In this document: piece by piece, positions 15,801 to 22,329 of the stretch | Position numbering within the stretch: position 1 is the stretch's first letter | How the letters are laid out: each line of letters begins with the position of its first letter | Origin: Eubacteriales bacterium | GTDB lineage: Bacteria; Bacillota; Clostridia; Christensenellales; SZUA-584 | DNA: 25,438 nt | Assembly (NCBI GenBank): GCA_028711205.1 | Contig: JAQTSP010000005.1 | Coordinates: forward strand, 1 to 25,438 | Reading direction: 5' to 3' | Translations under genes and position numbers: made by a program | Notes under the pieces: generated by a model | Databases searched by the model: none | What the model saw: only the letters and a program-made list of their open reading frames with translations | Told to the model about the DNA's origin: nothing

Positions 15801-16439
15801 TTGTTTTTTGTCTGGTTCGTAAAAATCACATCCGCTCCGTTTCTGTTTATTTATTTCAAATTGAAACTGATCGGGAAAAAAAGCGCGAGTAAGATCGACG
15901 GGAAGACCATCATCATCGCGAACCATATCAGCACATGGGATGCGGTGCTCGTGAATTATGTTTTCCCGACGAAGCGGATATATTTTATGACTGCGTCCGA
16001 GCTGTTTAATTATAACAAACTGTTTGCATGGTTTCTGCGCACTCTCGGGGCTTTTCCTGTGAACCGGTGCGGGACCGACCTGACAGCCCTTTCACAGGCC
16101 ATCGATGTTTTGGAGCAGGATAAGATACTCGGCATGTTCCCCGAGGGCAGGCGCTCGCTGAACGGCGAGCTGCTGCCGTTCAAGGCAGGCGTTGTGATCG
16201 CGGCTCTCAACAGCCAAACGCCGATCCTGCCGGTATACATTTCCGGGAAATACGGTTTTTTCCGCAGGATGACCGTTGTCGTCGGAGAAAAGATATTTTT
16301 GCATAAATATTGTGCCGAAAAGCATCCGTCTCCCGATATCATTCAGCAATTATCTGATATGCTGCGTGATAAAATGATGGAATTGGCGCAAAATATCAAT
16401 ATCAGGACACCAAAAAGGGCATTGGAAATCAGAAAATGA
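15801..16439 (+). CDS. PlsC-type 1-acylglycerol-phosphate acyltransferase
   Basis: About 212 residues. A hydrophobic N-terminus (about 1-20) would hold it to the membrane. The acyltransferase block N-H-I-S-T-W-D gives the HX4D catalytic pair (about residues 41-46), and F-P-E-G-R-R-S (about 114-120) binds the glycerol phosphate; both are diagnostic of the LPLAT/PlsC family. The reaction is transfer of an acyl group from acyl-ACP or acyl-CoA to a lysophospholipid or lysophosphatidate. I chose the TTG at 15801 because GAGGTG (15789-15794) is then six bases upstream; the GTG at 15792 would lie inside that site. It overlaps the next gene by four bases (ATGA). The nearby ligase-carrier protein could supply its acyl donor. 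Confidence 0.85.
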   Translation: MFFVWFVKITSAPFLFIYFKLKLIGKKSASKIDGKTIIIANHISTWDAVLVNYVFPTKRIYFMTASELFNYNKLFAWFLRTLGAFPVNRCGTDLTALSQAIDVLEQDKILGMFPEGRRSLNGELLPFKAGVVIAALNSQTPILPVYISGKYGFFRRMTVVVGEKIFLHKYCAEKHPSPDIIQQLSDMLRDKMMELAQNINIRTPKRALEIRK

Positions 16440-16948
16440 TAAAATCTAAGGAAGTGGCATATGCGGCCATCGCGTCTGCGCTCAGTACGGTTTTTCTTGT
16501 CACCGGATTTTATCTGCAGATCATGGAGTTTTTCTGGTATTTCATGGCCACGCTTGCATTGATGATACCGCTGTCTAAAGGGTACGCCAGAACAGCGGTC
16601 TTTTCATATTTCGTATCATCGTTTCTGGCGCTGCTGCTCTGCGGCTTTCAGTTCATATATCTCATGCCGTATGTTATTTTTATGGGCCTGCATCCCGCCG
16701 TTGATTATATCATGAGAAAACGCGGCCTCAACATCTGTCTGGCCCATTTGATCAAAGCGGCCTGGTTCGATGCGTCCGTGTATGTTTTGATACTGTTTAC
16801 AAATCTCTTTTTGTTTATTGATCTCATGGCCGGCACATTCGTGATCATCATTGTTTTCGTTGTCTGCACATTTTTGTATTTTTTATACGATTACGCCATC
16901 CATTTGCTCATGAAAGTTCTCGGCAAAAAATTTCAGCATTACTCATAG
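16436..16948 (+). CDS. Small polytopic membrane protein, unknown function
   Basis: 170 residues with about five hydrophobic segments (about 8-30, 33-50, 55-85, 112-130, 133-160) and few charges apart from a Met-Arg-Lys-Arg loop near 92. The layout resembles small substrate-binding components of ECF-type transporters or similar uncharacterised Firmicutes membrane proteins; I cannot assign a family. Its start ATGA overlaps the acyltransferase stop by four bases, so the two are translationally coupled and probably function together, perhaps in handling a lipid intermediate. A conserved-looking G-L-H-P segment (about 83-86) precedes the basic loop. No terminator is clear after the stop; the next gene has its own promoter. 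Confidence 0.7.
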   Translation: MIKSKEVAYAAIASALSTVFLVTGFYLQIMEFFWYFMATLALMIPLSKGYARTAVFSYFVSSFLALLLCGFQFIYLMPYVIFMGLHPAVDYIMRKRGLNICLAHLIKAAWFDASVYVLILFTNLFLFIDLMAGTFVIIIVFVVCTFLYFLYDYAIHLLMKVLGKKFQHYS

Positions 16949-17005
16949 GCCGGCAATAAAGCACATTTGATCTTCTTCATATGCGCTGACCCGGCCGAAA
17001 AATCA

Positions 17006-17034
17006 TTGTTATATGAGATAATTTGGAATATAAT
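17006..17034 (+). promoter_or_regulatory. Promoter of the MutS-like gene
   Basis: TTGTTA (17006-17011), 17 bases, TATAAT (17029-17034). The start would be near 17041, about 32 bases before the ATG at 17073. Confidence 0.7.
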
Positions 17035-17072
17035 CAAAGGATATTGCATCATCGCGTCGGGAGGATACGGGC

Positions 17073-18749
17073 ATGAGCCAGTCAGTTTTTTTCAACCAGA
17101 CCGTACTTGTTGTTGTCATCGTGATCGTGGTTGCCGCGATTGTCGTTTATGCTTTGATCCGCAAAAAAAAGGCGCTGCGGGCAAGACTTGACGGGCAGTT
17201 CGGCAAAGCGCCGCTTTTTACCGACAAGCCGGATATGACAAGTATATCAAGCTGTTGGCGCCATAATAAAGAGGAGGCTATCCATCCCATCGACGATATT
17301 ACGTGGGACGACCTTGATATGGACAAGGTCTTTTTGCGCATCGATTCATGTCATACGTCCGTCGGCGAGGAATACCTCTACGCCCTGCTGCACACGCCAG
17401 AGTTCTGCAGCGACGCGCTGACGGAACGCGAAAACCTGATGTTGCTGCTCGGCAAAAACCCGCAGCTTCGGCTTGACCTGCAGGTGTATCTGCATAAAAC
17501 GGGGAAAACAGACCATAACGGCCTTTCTTCCTTCTTTGACGGCACCGCGTCCAAACGGCTCAAGTTTCCGTTCCTTTATAAAATACTGGCCGTCATTCCC
17601 CTTGTTTGCGCCGGCGCCATGTTCCTTGATCTGAAGATCGGCTTGTTTGCCCTGGCTTTGTCTTTTATATCAAACATCGTCGTCTACTGCCTGACCAAAA
17701 CGTACATTGAAAAAGAACTTGCGTCGCTGCGCTATTTTTCGGCACTTTTGTGGTGCGCAAAAAAAATAAGCCGTCACAGCGCGCTTGCCTCCCATCCCTT
17801 GTCGTCAGGCCTGAAAACGCATCTTCGCGCGTTCAGAAAGATCGGCGGCAAATTGTCTTCGGTCGCAAAACAGAAAACAACGGATATCGACATGTTTGCG
17901 GAATACATCAAGATCCCCTTTTTGTACGATATTATTAACTATAATAAAGCCATTGACATTATCGGACAAAATGCCGAATCTTTTCGGGCGCTATACCGTA
18001 TCGTCGGCGAGCTGGACACTGCTGTCGCCGTGCTGTCTTTCCGGAAAAGCCTGCCTTATTATGCCCGTCCGGAGTTTGCGGAAGACAGCGTCATCGATAC
18101 GGAAGATATCTATCATCCGCTTTTGTCCGATCCGGTACCGAACACGGCGCGGATCTGCCGCGGCAGCCTGGTGTCCGGCTCGAACGCTTCCGGAAAATCG
18201 ACGTTTATCAAAGCCGTCGCCATCAACGGCATACTCGCGCAGACGGTACATACCTGCACGGCAAGGCGCTACCGGGCGCGTTTCGCGCTTGTCCTCACCT
18301 CGATGGCGGTACGCGATGACATCACCGCGGGAGAGAGTTATTTTATTACGGAGTTAAAGTCGCTTCGGCGCATCATACAAAAGATACCCGACGTTTTTTG
18401 CGTTTGTTTTATCGACGAGATACTCAGGGGAACAAACACGATCGAGCGCATTGCCGCATCGGCCTCGGTACTGCGCTATCTTCAGACACTGGATTGCCTC
18501 TGTGTCGTGGCCACGCACGACATCGAGCTGACCCGCATGCTTGAGGGGCTCTATGACAACTACCACTTTGGCGAGCAGATGACAAGCGACGGCATGTATT
18601 TTGACTATACGCTTAAAATAGGCGCGTCACGTACAAAAAACGCGGTCAAACTGCTGGAGTACATGGAATTTGACCGGCGCATCATCGACAGCGCACAAAA
18701 GCTTGTCGAAAAATTCGAAGCGACGCAGACATGGGATACGCTGCGCTGA
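17073..18749 (+). CDS. Membrane-anchored MutS-like ATPase
   Basis: 558 residues. A membrane helix lies near the N-terminus (about 9-28) and two more hydrophobic segments are at about 170-210. The C-terminal third is a MutS-type ATPase domain: Walker A G-S-N-A-S-G-K-S-T (369-377), I-T-A-G-E-S-Y-F (about 415-422), Walker B C-F-I-D-E-I-L-R-G-T-N-T with D448 and E449, and the switch A-T-H-D. The central helical part matches the lever region of MutS. It lacks the mismatch-recognition and connector domains, and with membrane anchors it is not a replication-coupled repair protein; relatives are annotated only as MutS domain V proteins. The ATG follows GGGAGG. It is monocistronic, ending 20 bases from a convergent lipoprotein gene without a terminator between. 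Confidence 0.85.
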   Translation: MSQSVFFNQTVLVVVIVIVVAAIVVYALIRKKKALRARLDGQFGKAPLFTDKPDMTSISSCWRHNKEEAIHPIDDITWDDLDMDKVFLRIDSCHTSVGEEYLYALLHTPEFCSDALTERENLMLLLGKNPQLRLDLQVYLHKTGKTDHNGLSSFFDGTASKRLKFPFLYKILAVIPLVCAGAMFLDLKIGLFALALSFISNIVVYCLTKTYIEKELASLRYFSALLWCAKKISRHSALASHPLSSGLKTHLRAFRKIGGKLSSVAKQKTTDIDMFAEYIKIPFLYDIINYNKAIDIIGQNAESFRALYRIVGELDTAVAVLSFRKSLPYYARPEFAEDSVIDTEDIYHPLLSDPVPNTARICRGSLVSGSNASGKSTFIKAVAINGILAQTVHTCTARRYRARFALVLTSMAVRDDITAGESYFITELKSLRRIIQKIPDVFCVCFIDEILRGTNTIERIAASASVLRYLQTLDCLCVVATHDIELTRMLEGLYDNYHFGEQMTSDGMYFDYTLKIGASRTKNAVKLLEYMEFDRRIIDSAQKLVEKFEATQTWDTLR

Positions 18750-18769
18750 AATGGCACGCCACTCCCCCG

Positions 18770-19465
18770 TCACATATCGCTCAGCACCTGAAACGTACCG
18801 AGCGATTCAAGAAGCATCGCCAGCACCTGATCATATTCGTCTGCCTCGGCAGTCAGAGAACAAATGTATATCCGGCTTTCCGTTACCCATATGAAGTAAT
18901 CTCCAAAAAAACCCTGCATCGTGAAATGATACCTTTGCGCCGTATATGCACCCACGCCGACCGGCGCCGCCTGCTCCCATTCGAAATCCGCAAAGGTCTG
19001 CCCCAGCATGCTTGCCGCGCTGTCCCACGTCTGCGCAATCAACGAGTTGTCCGAAGTATCGGCTTCGTTCGACGATATCGCAAAACCGGTGTTGGTTTGA
19101 ACCACATACGCATCCGCCGGATAGAAAAACACTTCTCCTTGTATTATTTCACTCGAATACTCCCAGTCGGGTGCATACACCATGATAAACAGATCAAGAT
19201 CGGCATTGGTATATACGATCGCGACAGCCTCCTCGGTCACTGCCGGGCTCTCTTCCGTCGTCCTGGTTTTTTCAGGTATGCCGATACCGCCCGTTTCGCT
19301 CTCCTTTGGTGCCTTGGTCTCTTCAGGCGTGTCGGTCTCTTCCTCCGAATCACCCGAGGAAAATCCCGAGCCATGCGTTTCATCAGTCGCCGTATCGGCG
19401 ATTTTGCACGCCGCCAGGCCGATACACAGCATCACTGCCAGCATCACCATCAGTATTCTTTTCAT
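18770..19465 (-). CDS. Lipoprotein with PsbP/DUF1795-like C-terminal domain
   Basis: 231 residues starting at the ATG at 19465, after AAAGGAG. The signal sequence ends in a lipobox G-L-A-A-C near residue 20. A Glu/Thr/Ser/Gly-rich acidic linker (about 25-80) follows. The C-terminal ~145 residues contain Y-T-N-A-D-L-D-L-F-I-M-V-Y-A-P-D-W-E-Y, a pattern often seen at the start of PsbP-like or DUF1795 folds in bacterial lipoproteins, and a Y-H-F-T-M-Q-G-F-F-G-D-Y strand pair. No catalytic residues stand out. It is probably a surface-exposed accessory protein of unknown ligand. It runs convergent with the MutS-like gene, 20 bases apart. A short frame and a promoter lie upstream (19500-19610). Confidence 0.75.
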   Translation of the reverse strand: MKRILMVMLAVMLCIGLAACKIADTATDETHGSGFSSGDSEEETDTPEETKAPKESETGGIGIPEKTRTTEESPAVTEEAVAIVYTNADLDLFIMVYAPDWEYSSEIIQGEVFFYPADAYVVQTNTGFAISSNEADTSDNSLIAQTWDSAASMLGQTFADFEWEQAAPVGVGAYTAQRYHFTMQGFFGDYFIWVTESRIYICSLTAEADEYDQVLAMLLESLGTFQVLSDM

Positions 19466-19499
19466 TTAAAATACTCCTTTTCCCTTGATCATCAAGCCT

Positions 19500-19562
19500 C
19501 TATTCACTATGCCACAGTCGGGCGCCGGCGGCGGTGACAACCATGATCTTTAACATCTTCAT
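19500..19562 (-). CDS. Possible 20-residue leader peptide ORF
   Basis: On the minus strand an ATG at 19562 follows AAAAGGTGATGG and opens 20 codons (M-K-M-L-K-I-M-V-V-T-A-A-G-A-R-L-W-H-S-E) before a TAG. It lies between a plausible promoter (19581-19610) and the lipoprotein start at 19465. It begins like a signal peptide but stops early. It may be a small peptide, a decayed start of an earlier gene copy, or chance. Confidence 0.3.
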   Translation of the reverse strand: MKMLKIMVVTAAGARLWHSE

Positions 19563-19580
19563 ACCATCACCTTTTCCTGA

Positions 19581-19610
19581 TTTATATCAGGCCATAAAGC
19601 GGAATGTCCA
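19581..19610 (-). promoter_or_regulatory. Possible promoter of the leader ORF and lipoprotein
   Basis: On the minus strand TGGACA (19610-19605), 18 bases, TATAAA (19586-19581). The -10 box lies inside a dyad CCTGAT/ATCAGG (19576-19591), which could be a regulator site. Apart from this and the short ORF I see nothing in 19466-19700. Confidence 0.4.
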
Positions 19611-19704
19611 TACGTTATATAGATTCGAGCCGCAACGCTCATTTTCCTTTGGATCGACGTCGGTTCAGCACTAAAAAGGGCAACCATACGATATTTTAAG
19701 TATC

Positions 19705-19727
19705 AAAAAAGGAGAGTTTCCTCTCCT
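19705..19727 (-). terminator. Terminator of the zinc-ribbon gene
   Basis: On the minus strand AGGAGAG and CTCTCCT (19727-19721, 19716-19710) form a seven-pair stem with a GAAA loop, followed by six T residues. It starts eight bases after the stop codon of the leftward zinc-ribbon gene. Confidence 0.85.
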
Positions 19728-19734
19728 AAATTTG

Positions 19735-19923
19735 TTACCATCTGCTGTTGTAATTTCTATTGCCGCTACCCTGGCTGTTTCTCTGCTGTTTTCTTGCTTT
19801 TCTGCATGCCGGGCATCTCTGCGGCTCGTTTTCAAAGCCTTTTTCTTTGTAGAAAGCCTGTTCACTCTCGTTGAAAATAAATTCCGAGTTACAATCTTTG
19901 CAAGTAATCACTTTATCTGCCAT
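19735..19923 (-). CDS. Small zinc-ribbon protein
   Basis: 62 residues with two Cys pairs, C8-x2-C11 and C37-x2-C40, that should bind one zinc ion. The stretch I-T-C-K-D-C-N-S-E-F-I-F and later R-C-P-A-C-R-K-A-R-K matches the probable zinc-binding domain family (zf-trcl) common in Firmicutes and Chloroflexi. The C-terminus is basic and Asn/Arg/Gly-rich, suggesting nucleic-acid contact. The ATG at 19923 follows AGGAGGTT with good spacing. It is a complete monocistronic gene with its own terminator; no partner gene is linked. Function of the family is unknown. Confidence 0.85.
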   Translation of the reverse strand: MADKVITCKDCNSEFIFNESEQAFYKEKGFENEPQRCPACRKARKQQRNSQGSGNRNYNSRW

Positions 19924-20029
19924 ATTCAGTTAACCTCCTATATTATTTGGACTTAAATCAGTCTTGATTCGTATCTCCGTTTTTCCAAAATAATCAGAGG
20001 TATGTTCAAAAACTTATTAGACCATGGCG

Positions 20030-20057
20030 CTGTATATTACAGCTATATCAATATAGC
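20030..20057. repeat. Two overlapping palindromes in an intergenic region
   Basis: CTGTATATTACAG (20030-20042) is directly followed, sharing GC, by GCTATATCAATATAGC (20042-20057). Both are near-perfect dyads of operator size. A TATAAT at 20067-20072 lies just downstream on the plus strand, but its -35 is poor. They may control the small basic protein at 20205. Confidence 0.45.
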
Positions 20058-20204
20058 ACATGCCTGTATAATACACAAGTAAATTTTTTCCGCCGCGCTT
20101 AGATTTCAGCAAAACCAGAACAAAACACCGGTACTTTTCATAGTATACATCAAAAGGCGTTGCAAAATACACCGCGAGACCCTGTTTTGAAAGGAGCATA
20201 TGAT

Positions 20205-20441
20205 ATGCCAAATGGTACGATGCCGCCCCGTGGAACACGCAGACCGGACATAAGATGGCGGCGCGCCCCTCGTTTTTTCCCATACTTCTACGGCTTTCCG
20301 CGCTACCGCTATAACTGCCCAATGGACACATGCCCGTACGACAGGCGATATGATGACCGGATTGACGGGCGCCCTGACGGATGGTATGGCATACCGCGCT
20401 ACCGGGACATGATGGTACCGGGCGATATGGACGAATATTGA
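20205..20441 (+). CDS. Small Arg/Tyr/Pro-rich protein, unknown function
   Basis: 78 residues starting at the ATG at 20205, eight bases after AAAGGAG (20190-20196). A nearer ATG at 20199 is too close to that site. The composition is unusual: many Arg, Tyr, Pro, Asp and Met, with basic residues in the first half (R-R-P-D-I-R-W-R-R) and acidic ones at the end. There are only two Cys, as C-P-M-D-T-C-P. There is no signal peptide or membrane segment. Tyr/Arg/Pro-rich small proteins are found among spore-coat and surface-structure components of Firmicutes, but this is only a compositional resemblance. It is monocistronic. The opposite-strand frame over the same bases (20017-20331) lacks a ribosome binding site and is less likely. 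Confidence 0.6.
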   Translation: MPNGTMPPRGTRRPDIRWRRAPRFFPYFYGFPRYRYNCPMDTCPYDRRYDDRIDGRPDGWYGIPRYRDMMVPGDMDEY

Positions 20442-20447
20442 TATAAC

Positions 20448-20476
20448 GCCGTGGATCCCTTTATGAGCCCCACGGC
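20448..20476 (+). other. Hairpin after the small basic protein
   Basis: GCCGTGG (20448-20454) and CCACGGC (20470-20476) form a seven-pair stem with a 15-base loop, seven bases after the stop. There is no T-run, so it is at most a 3-prime stabilising or pausing structure. Confidence 0.45.
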
Positions 20477-20495
20477 ACTCACAAGGGTTTGAGGC

Positions 20496-20524
20496 AAAAA
20501 TAAGCCGCCCTATGAGCGGCTTAT
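20496..20524 (-). terminator. Terminator of the leftward lipoprotein
   Basis: ATAAGCCGC and GCGGCTTAT (20500-20508, 20516-20524) form a nine-pair stem with a seven-base loop. On the minus strand it is followed by a run of T (the A-run 20496-20500). It starts nine bases after the stop codon at 20533 and may also stop rightward transcripts from 20205. Confidence 0.8.
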
Positions 20525-20532
20525 CTATATTG

Positions 20533-21030
20533 TTACTCTGCTGCTCCGTAAATCAAAGTGCCTGTTCCGTCTTCATCCGACCACGAGAATGTAATATATT
20601 CCGTCTCTTCGATCTTAAATTGCGCAGTATATACGCCTTCATAAGTCGCTTCGGCATACATATCCCAGCCTGCGTTTTGCAGCTGTTGCACATACGCGCT
20701 TGAAATGCTGTCGTTGCAGCCTTCAAACGTGACCCACATAGTCGTTTCAGCATCCATCTTACCTGTCACTGTGACACCCTGAATCTCGGACACATTGGAA
20801 GGAAACATATCGGCAGGCCATGCTATCCCCGATTCGTCTCCCTCAAACGACACCGTATCGTCACCGTCGCTCATCGACCAGGAACCGCCGTCGTCATCAA
20901 TGTCGACATCGACGTCGCCGCCGTACGCGCTTTCAATCATCTGCTCGGCAATCTGCTCGGGGCTTGGCCCGCATGCAACCAGACAAAAAATCAACAATAC
21001 TGCCATCAACAAAAAAATTAGTTTTTTCAA
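20533..21030 (-). CDS. Acidic lipoprotein, unknown function
   Basis: 165 residues from a TTG at 21030, six bases after GGGAGAGG. An ATG 18 bases upstream (at 21048) would put this site inside the gene. The signal L-K-K-L-I-F-L-L ends in a lipobox L-V-A-C near residue 20. A Gly/Asp stretch, G-G-D-V-D-V-D-I-D-D-D-G-G (about 34-46), precedes a domain of beta-strand character. That domain contains W-P-A-D-M-F-P near 72 and closes with I-T-F-S-W-S-D-E-D-G-T-G-T-L-I-Y. The pattern recalls small clostridial lipoproteins of unassigned function (DUF6591-like); I am not certain of the family. It has its own promoter and terminator. The protein is strongly acidic and could bind cations, which is inference. 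Confidence 0.75.
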   Translation of the reverse strand: MKKLIFLLMAVLLIFCLVACGPSPEQIAEQMIESAYGGDVDVDIDDDGGSWSMSDGDDTVSFEGDESGIAWPADMFPSNVSEIQGVTVTGKMDAETTMWVTFEGCNDSISSAYVQQLQNAGWDMYAEATYEGVYTAQFKIEETEYITFSWSDEDGTGTLIYGAAE

Positions 21031-21061
21031 AAGACCCTCTCCCTTCATCGTTCTGTTAATA

Positions 21062-21090
21062 ATAATACTATAAAATTCAATAAAAATCCA
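21062..21090 (-). promoter_or_regulatory. Promoter of the acidic lipoprotein
   Basis: On the minus strand TGGATT (21090-21085), 17 bases, TATTAT (21067-21062), in an AT-rich stretch. The start would be near 21055, giving a leader of about 25 nt to the TTG at 21030. Confidence 0.45.
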
Positions 21091-21097
21091 GTCGCCG

Positions 21098-21132
21098 GAT
21101 GTGTTTTTACGTAAAAGAAGAAAAAACACATC
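21098..21132. repeat. Inverted repeat between the phage-type pair and the lipoprotein
   Basis: GATGTGTTTTT (21098-21108) and AAAAACACATC (21122-21132) are perfectly complementary over 11 pairs with a 13-base loop. It lies 24 bases after the stop of the leftward Gln/Ala-rich gene and probably ends that transcript, although the T-run is inside the stem and not after it. Confidence 0.6.
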
Positions 21133-21155
21133 GCCCGGGCCCGTGCTGCCCGCGA

Positions 21156-21713
21156 TCACTTCAGGTCGATGCCCGTCATCGCCTCAAACTGCGCATTTGT
21201 GATCTTTTTACTGGCCAGAAGCGTGTATGCCTGCTCAAAAATGCTGCTCTGCTGCGACATGTCGTAGCTTGCCTGCCACTGGTTCTGTGACACAAGCGCC
21301 GCGTTGCGCTCCGATTCTATCTGTGCCAGCAGGCTTGATGCATCCGCGCCATACTGCGTATCAAGGTTGGCAAGCGCCCGGTTGATCTCATCCGTATAGT
21401 CCTGCTGCTGCCGCGACGCATCACCCAGCGTGTTCAAAAGCGTGTTTGTGTTTCTCTGCTGGAACGTCTGCGACGTACCGCCCGCGCCCGAGAGCCCCAT
21501 GTTCGCGACGGATTCTTTTCTCGATTTTTCCAAGAGCGCGTTGTTGACATACGCCTCGTTTTTCAGCGTTTGATACGCAGCCGGCGCGTCCGACAGCTGC
21601 GCGTTATATGCCGATATGGCTTCATCATATGCCGCTTTGAGCTGCGCCTTCTGCGCGGCGAGCGCCTGGTCGTAACTCTCGTTTATCTTTTGTCCTATGT
21701 CTGTTGCCGCCAT
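21156..21713 (-). CDS. Phage-type Gln/Ala-rich helical protein
   Basis: 185 residues, soluble, almost wholly helical and rich in Ala, Gln, Ser and Asn. Coiled-coil-like segments lie at about 5-75 and 95-150, with a Gly-rich break N-M-G-L-S-G-A-G-G-T between them. It ends in K-I-T-N-A-Q-F-E-A-M-T-G-I-D, a short segment like those closing phage tail-associated or internal virion proteins of Firmicutes phages. I recognise the style rather than an exact family. The ATG at 21713 follows AAGGAGGT, and the TAA of the upstream holin-like gene is part of that site, so the genes are coupled. No other tail, capsid, lysin or integrase gene is near. A structural or secretion-related role after domestication is possible. 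Confidence 0.6.
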   Translation of the reverse strand: MAATDIGQKINESYDQALAAQKAQLKAAYDEAISAYNAQLSDAPAAYQTLKNEAYVNNALLEKSRKESVANMGLSGAGGTSQTFQQRNTNTLLNTLGDASRQQQDYTDEINRALANLDTQYGADASSLLAQIESERNAALVSQNQWQASYDMSQQSSIFEQAYTLLASKKITNAQFEAMTGIDLK

Positions 21714-21725
21714 GCCAATACCTCC

Positions 21726-22112
21726 TTATTTTTTAAGCGCCGCAAGCTTCGCTTCGATCATGTTGCCGATATACGCGGTCAGGTCGTCCGCGTTTTGCTC
21801 AAGCACCGCAAGCGACTTCGATGACAGGTCGCTCAAAAACATGCTGACCGCCGTGCTTGCAACCTCTTTCGCGTCGTTCTCAGAAAGCTTCCCGTCCGCG
21901 CTTTTTTCTTTCAGTCCGTCCACAACGGCCGCCTGAAGGCCGGCCACCACGTTGCCCGCGACGGTCTCGGCCTCGCTGATGGCCGATATAAGCGCCTCGT
22001 TTTGCGTTTTTCCCTTCAGCCACGTAAAAGCCGCCTTGATGAGCGGTATGACCACGGCGCTCAGCACCAGCCCGATAACCGCGATCGCGATCTCAGTCAA
22101 ATCAATTTCCAT
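21726..22112 (-). CDS. LLH-type phage holin-like membrane protein
   Basis: 128 residues starting at the ATG at 22112, after AAAGGAGAG. An upstream ATG at 22145 lacks a site. One N-terminal hydrophobic segment (about 5-27) is followed by a long charged helical tail with A-I-S-E-A-E-T-V-A-G-N-V-V-A-G-L-Q-A-A-V and a Lys-rich end. This matches the Holin_LLH (phage_holin superfamily 6) layout. Holins form membrane lesions that release phage lysins. No endolysin gene follows here; the next gene is a Gln/Ala-rich helical protein 12 bases downstream. Either this is a prophage scar or the pair has been adopted by the host, for example for protein export. The gene is intact and has normal codon use. 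Confidence 0.7.
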   Translation of the reverse strand: MEIDLTEIAIAVIGLVLSAVVIPLIKAAFTWLKGKTQNEALISAISEAETVAGNVVAGLQAAVVDGLKEKSADGKLSENDAKEVASTAVSMFLSDLSSKSLAVLEQNADDLTAYIGNMIEAKLAALKK

Positions 22113-22268
22113 ACGTTCTCTCCTTTGCATTTGCGGCGTTATCAAACCGCTTTTTCTGTCTTCATGCTACACCATCCCGCCGCTCACAATCGCTCAAGTT
22201 CTTCATTGCGCGGTTGCTTGATTTGTTTACAAAAATTCTTTATTTCCTCAATCAAAATGTGAAAGATA

Positions 22269-22284
22269 GGGTTTACAATAACCC
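22269..22284 (+). other. Small hairpin upstream of the NAGPA-domain gene
   Basis: GGGTT and AACCC (22269-22273, 22280-22284) surround TACAAT. It lies about 45 bases before the start at 22330. I found no convincing promoter in 22113-22329; this dyad is the only structured feature and may be an operator. Confidence 0.3.
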
Positions 22285-22329
22285 ATCATAAGTGTTGCGC
22301 TTAAATAAAATCGGGCAGGTAATAATATA

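Noticed and set aside
18731..19537. Forward frame of 268 codons over the lipoprotein
   Set aside because: The opposite strand has a lipobox, a ribosome binding site and an ordered composition; the forward frame is Arg/His-rich noise.
20017..20331. Leftward frame of 104 codons opposite the small basic protein
   Set aside because: No ribosome binding site and no recognisable pattern; the plus-strand gene at 20205 has a good site.
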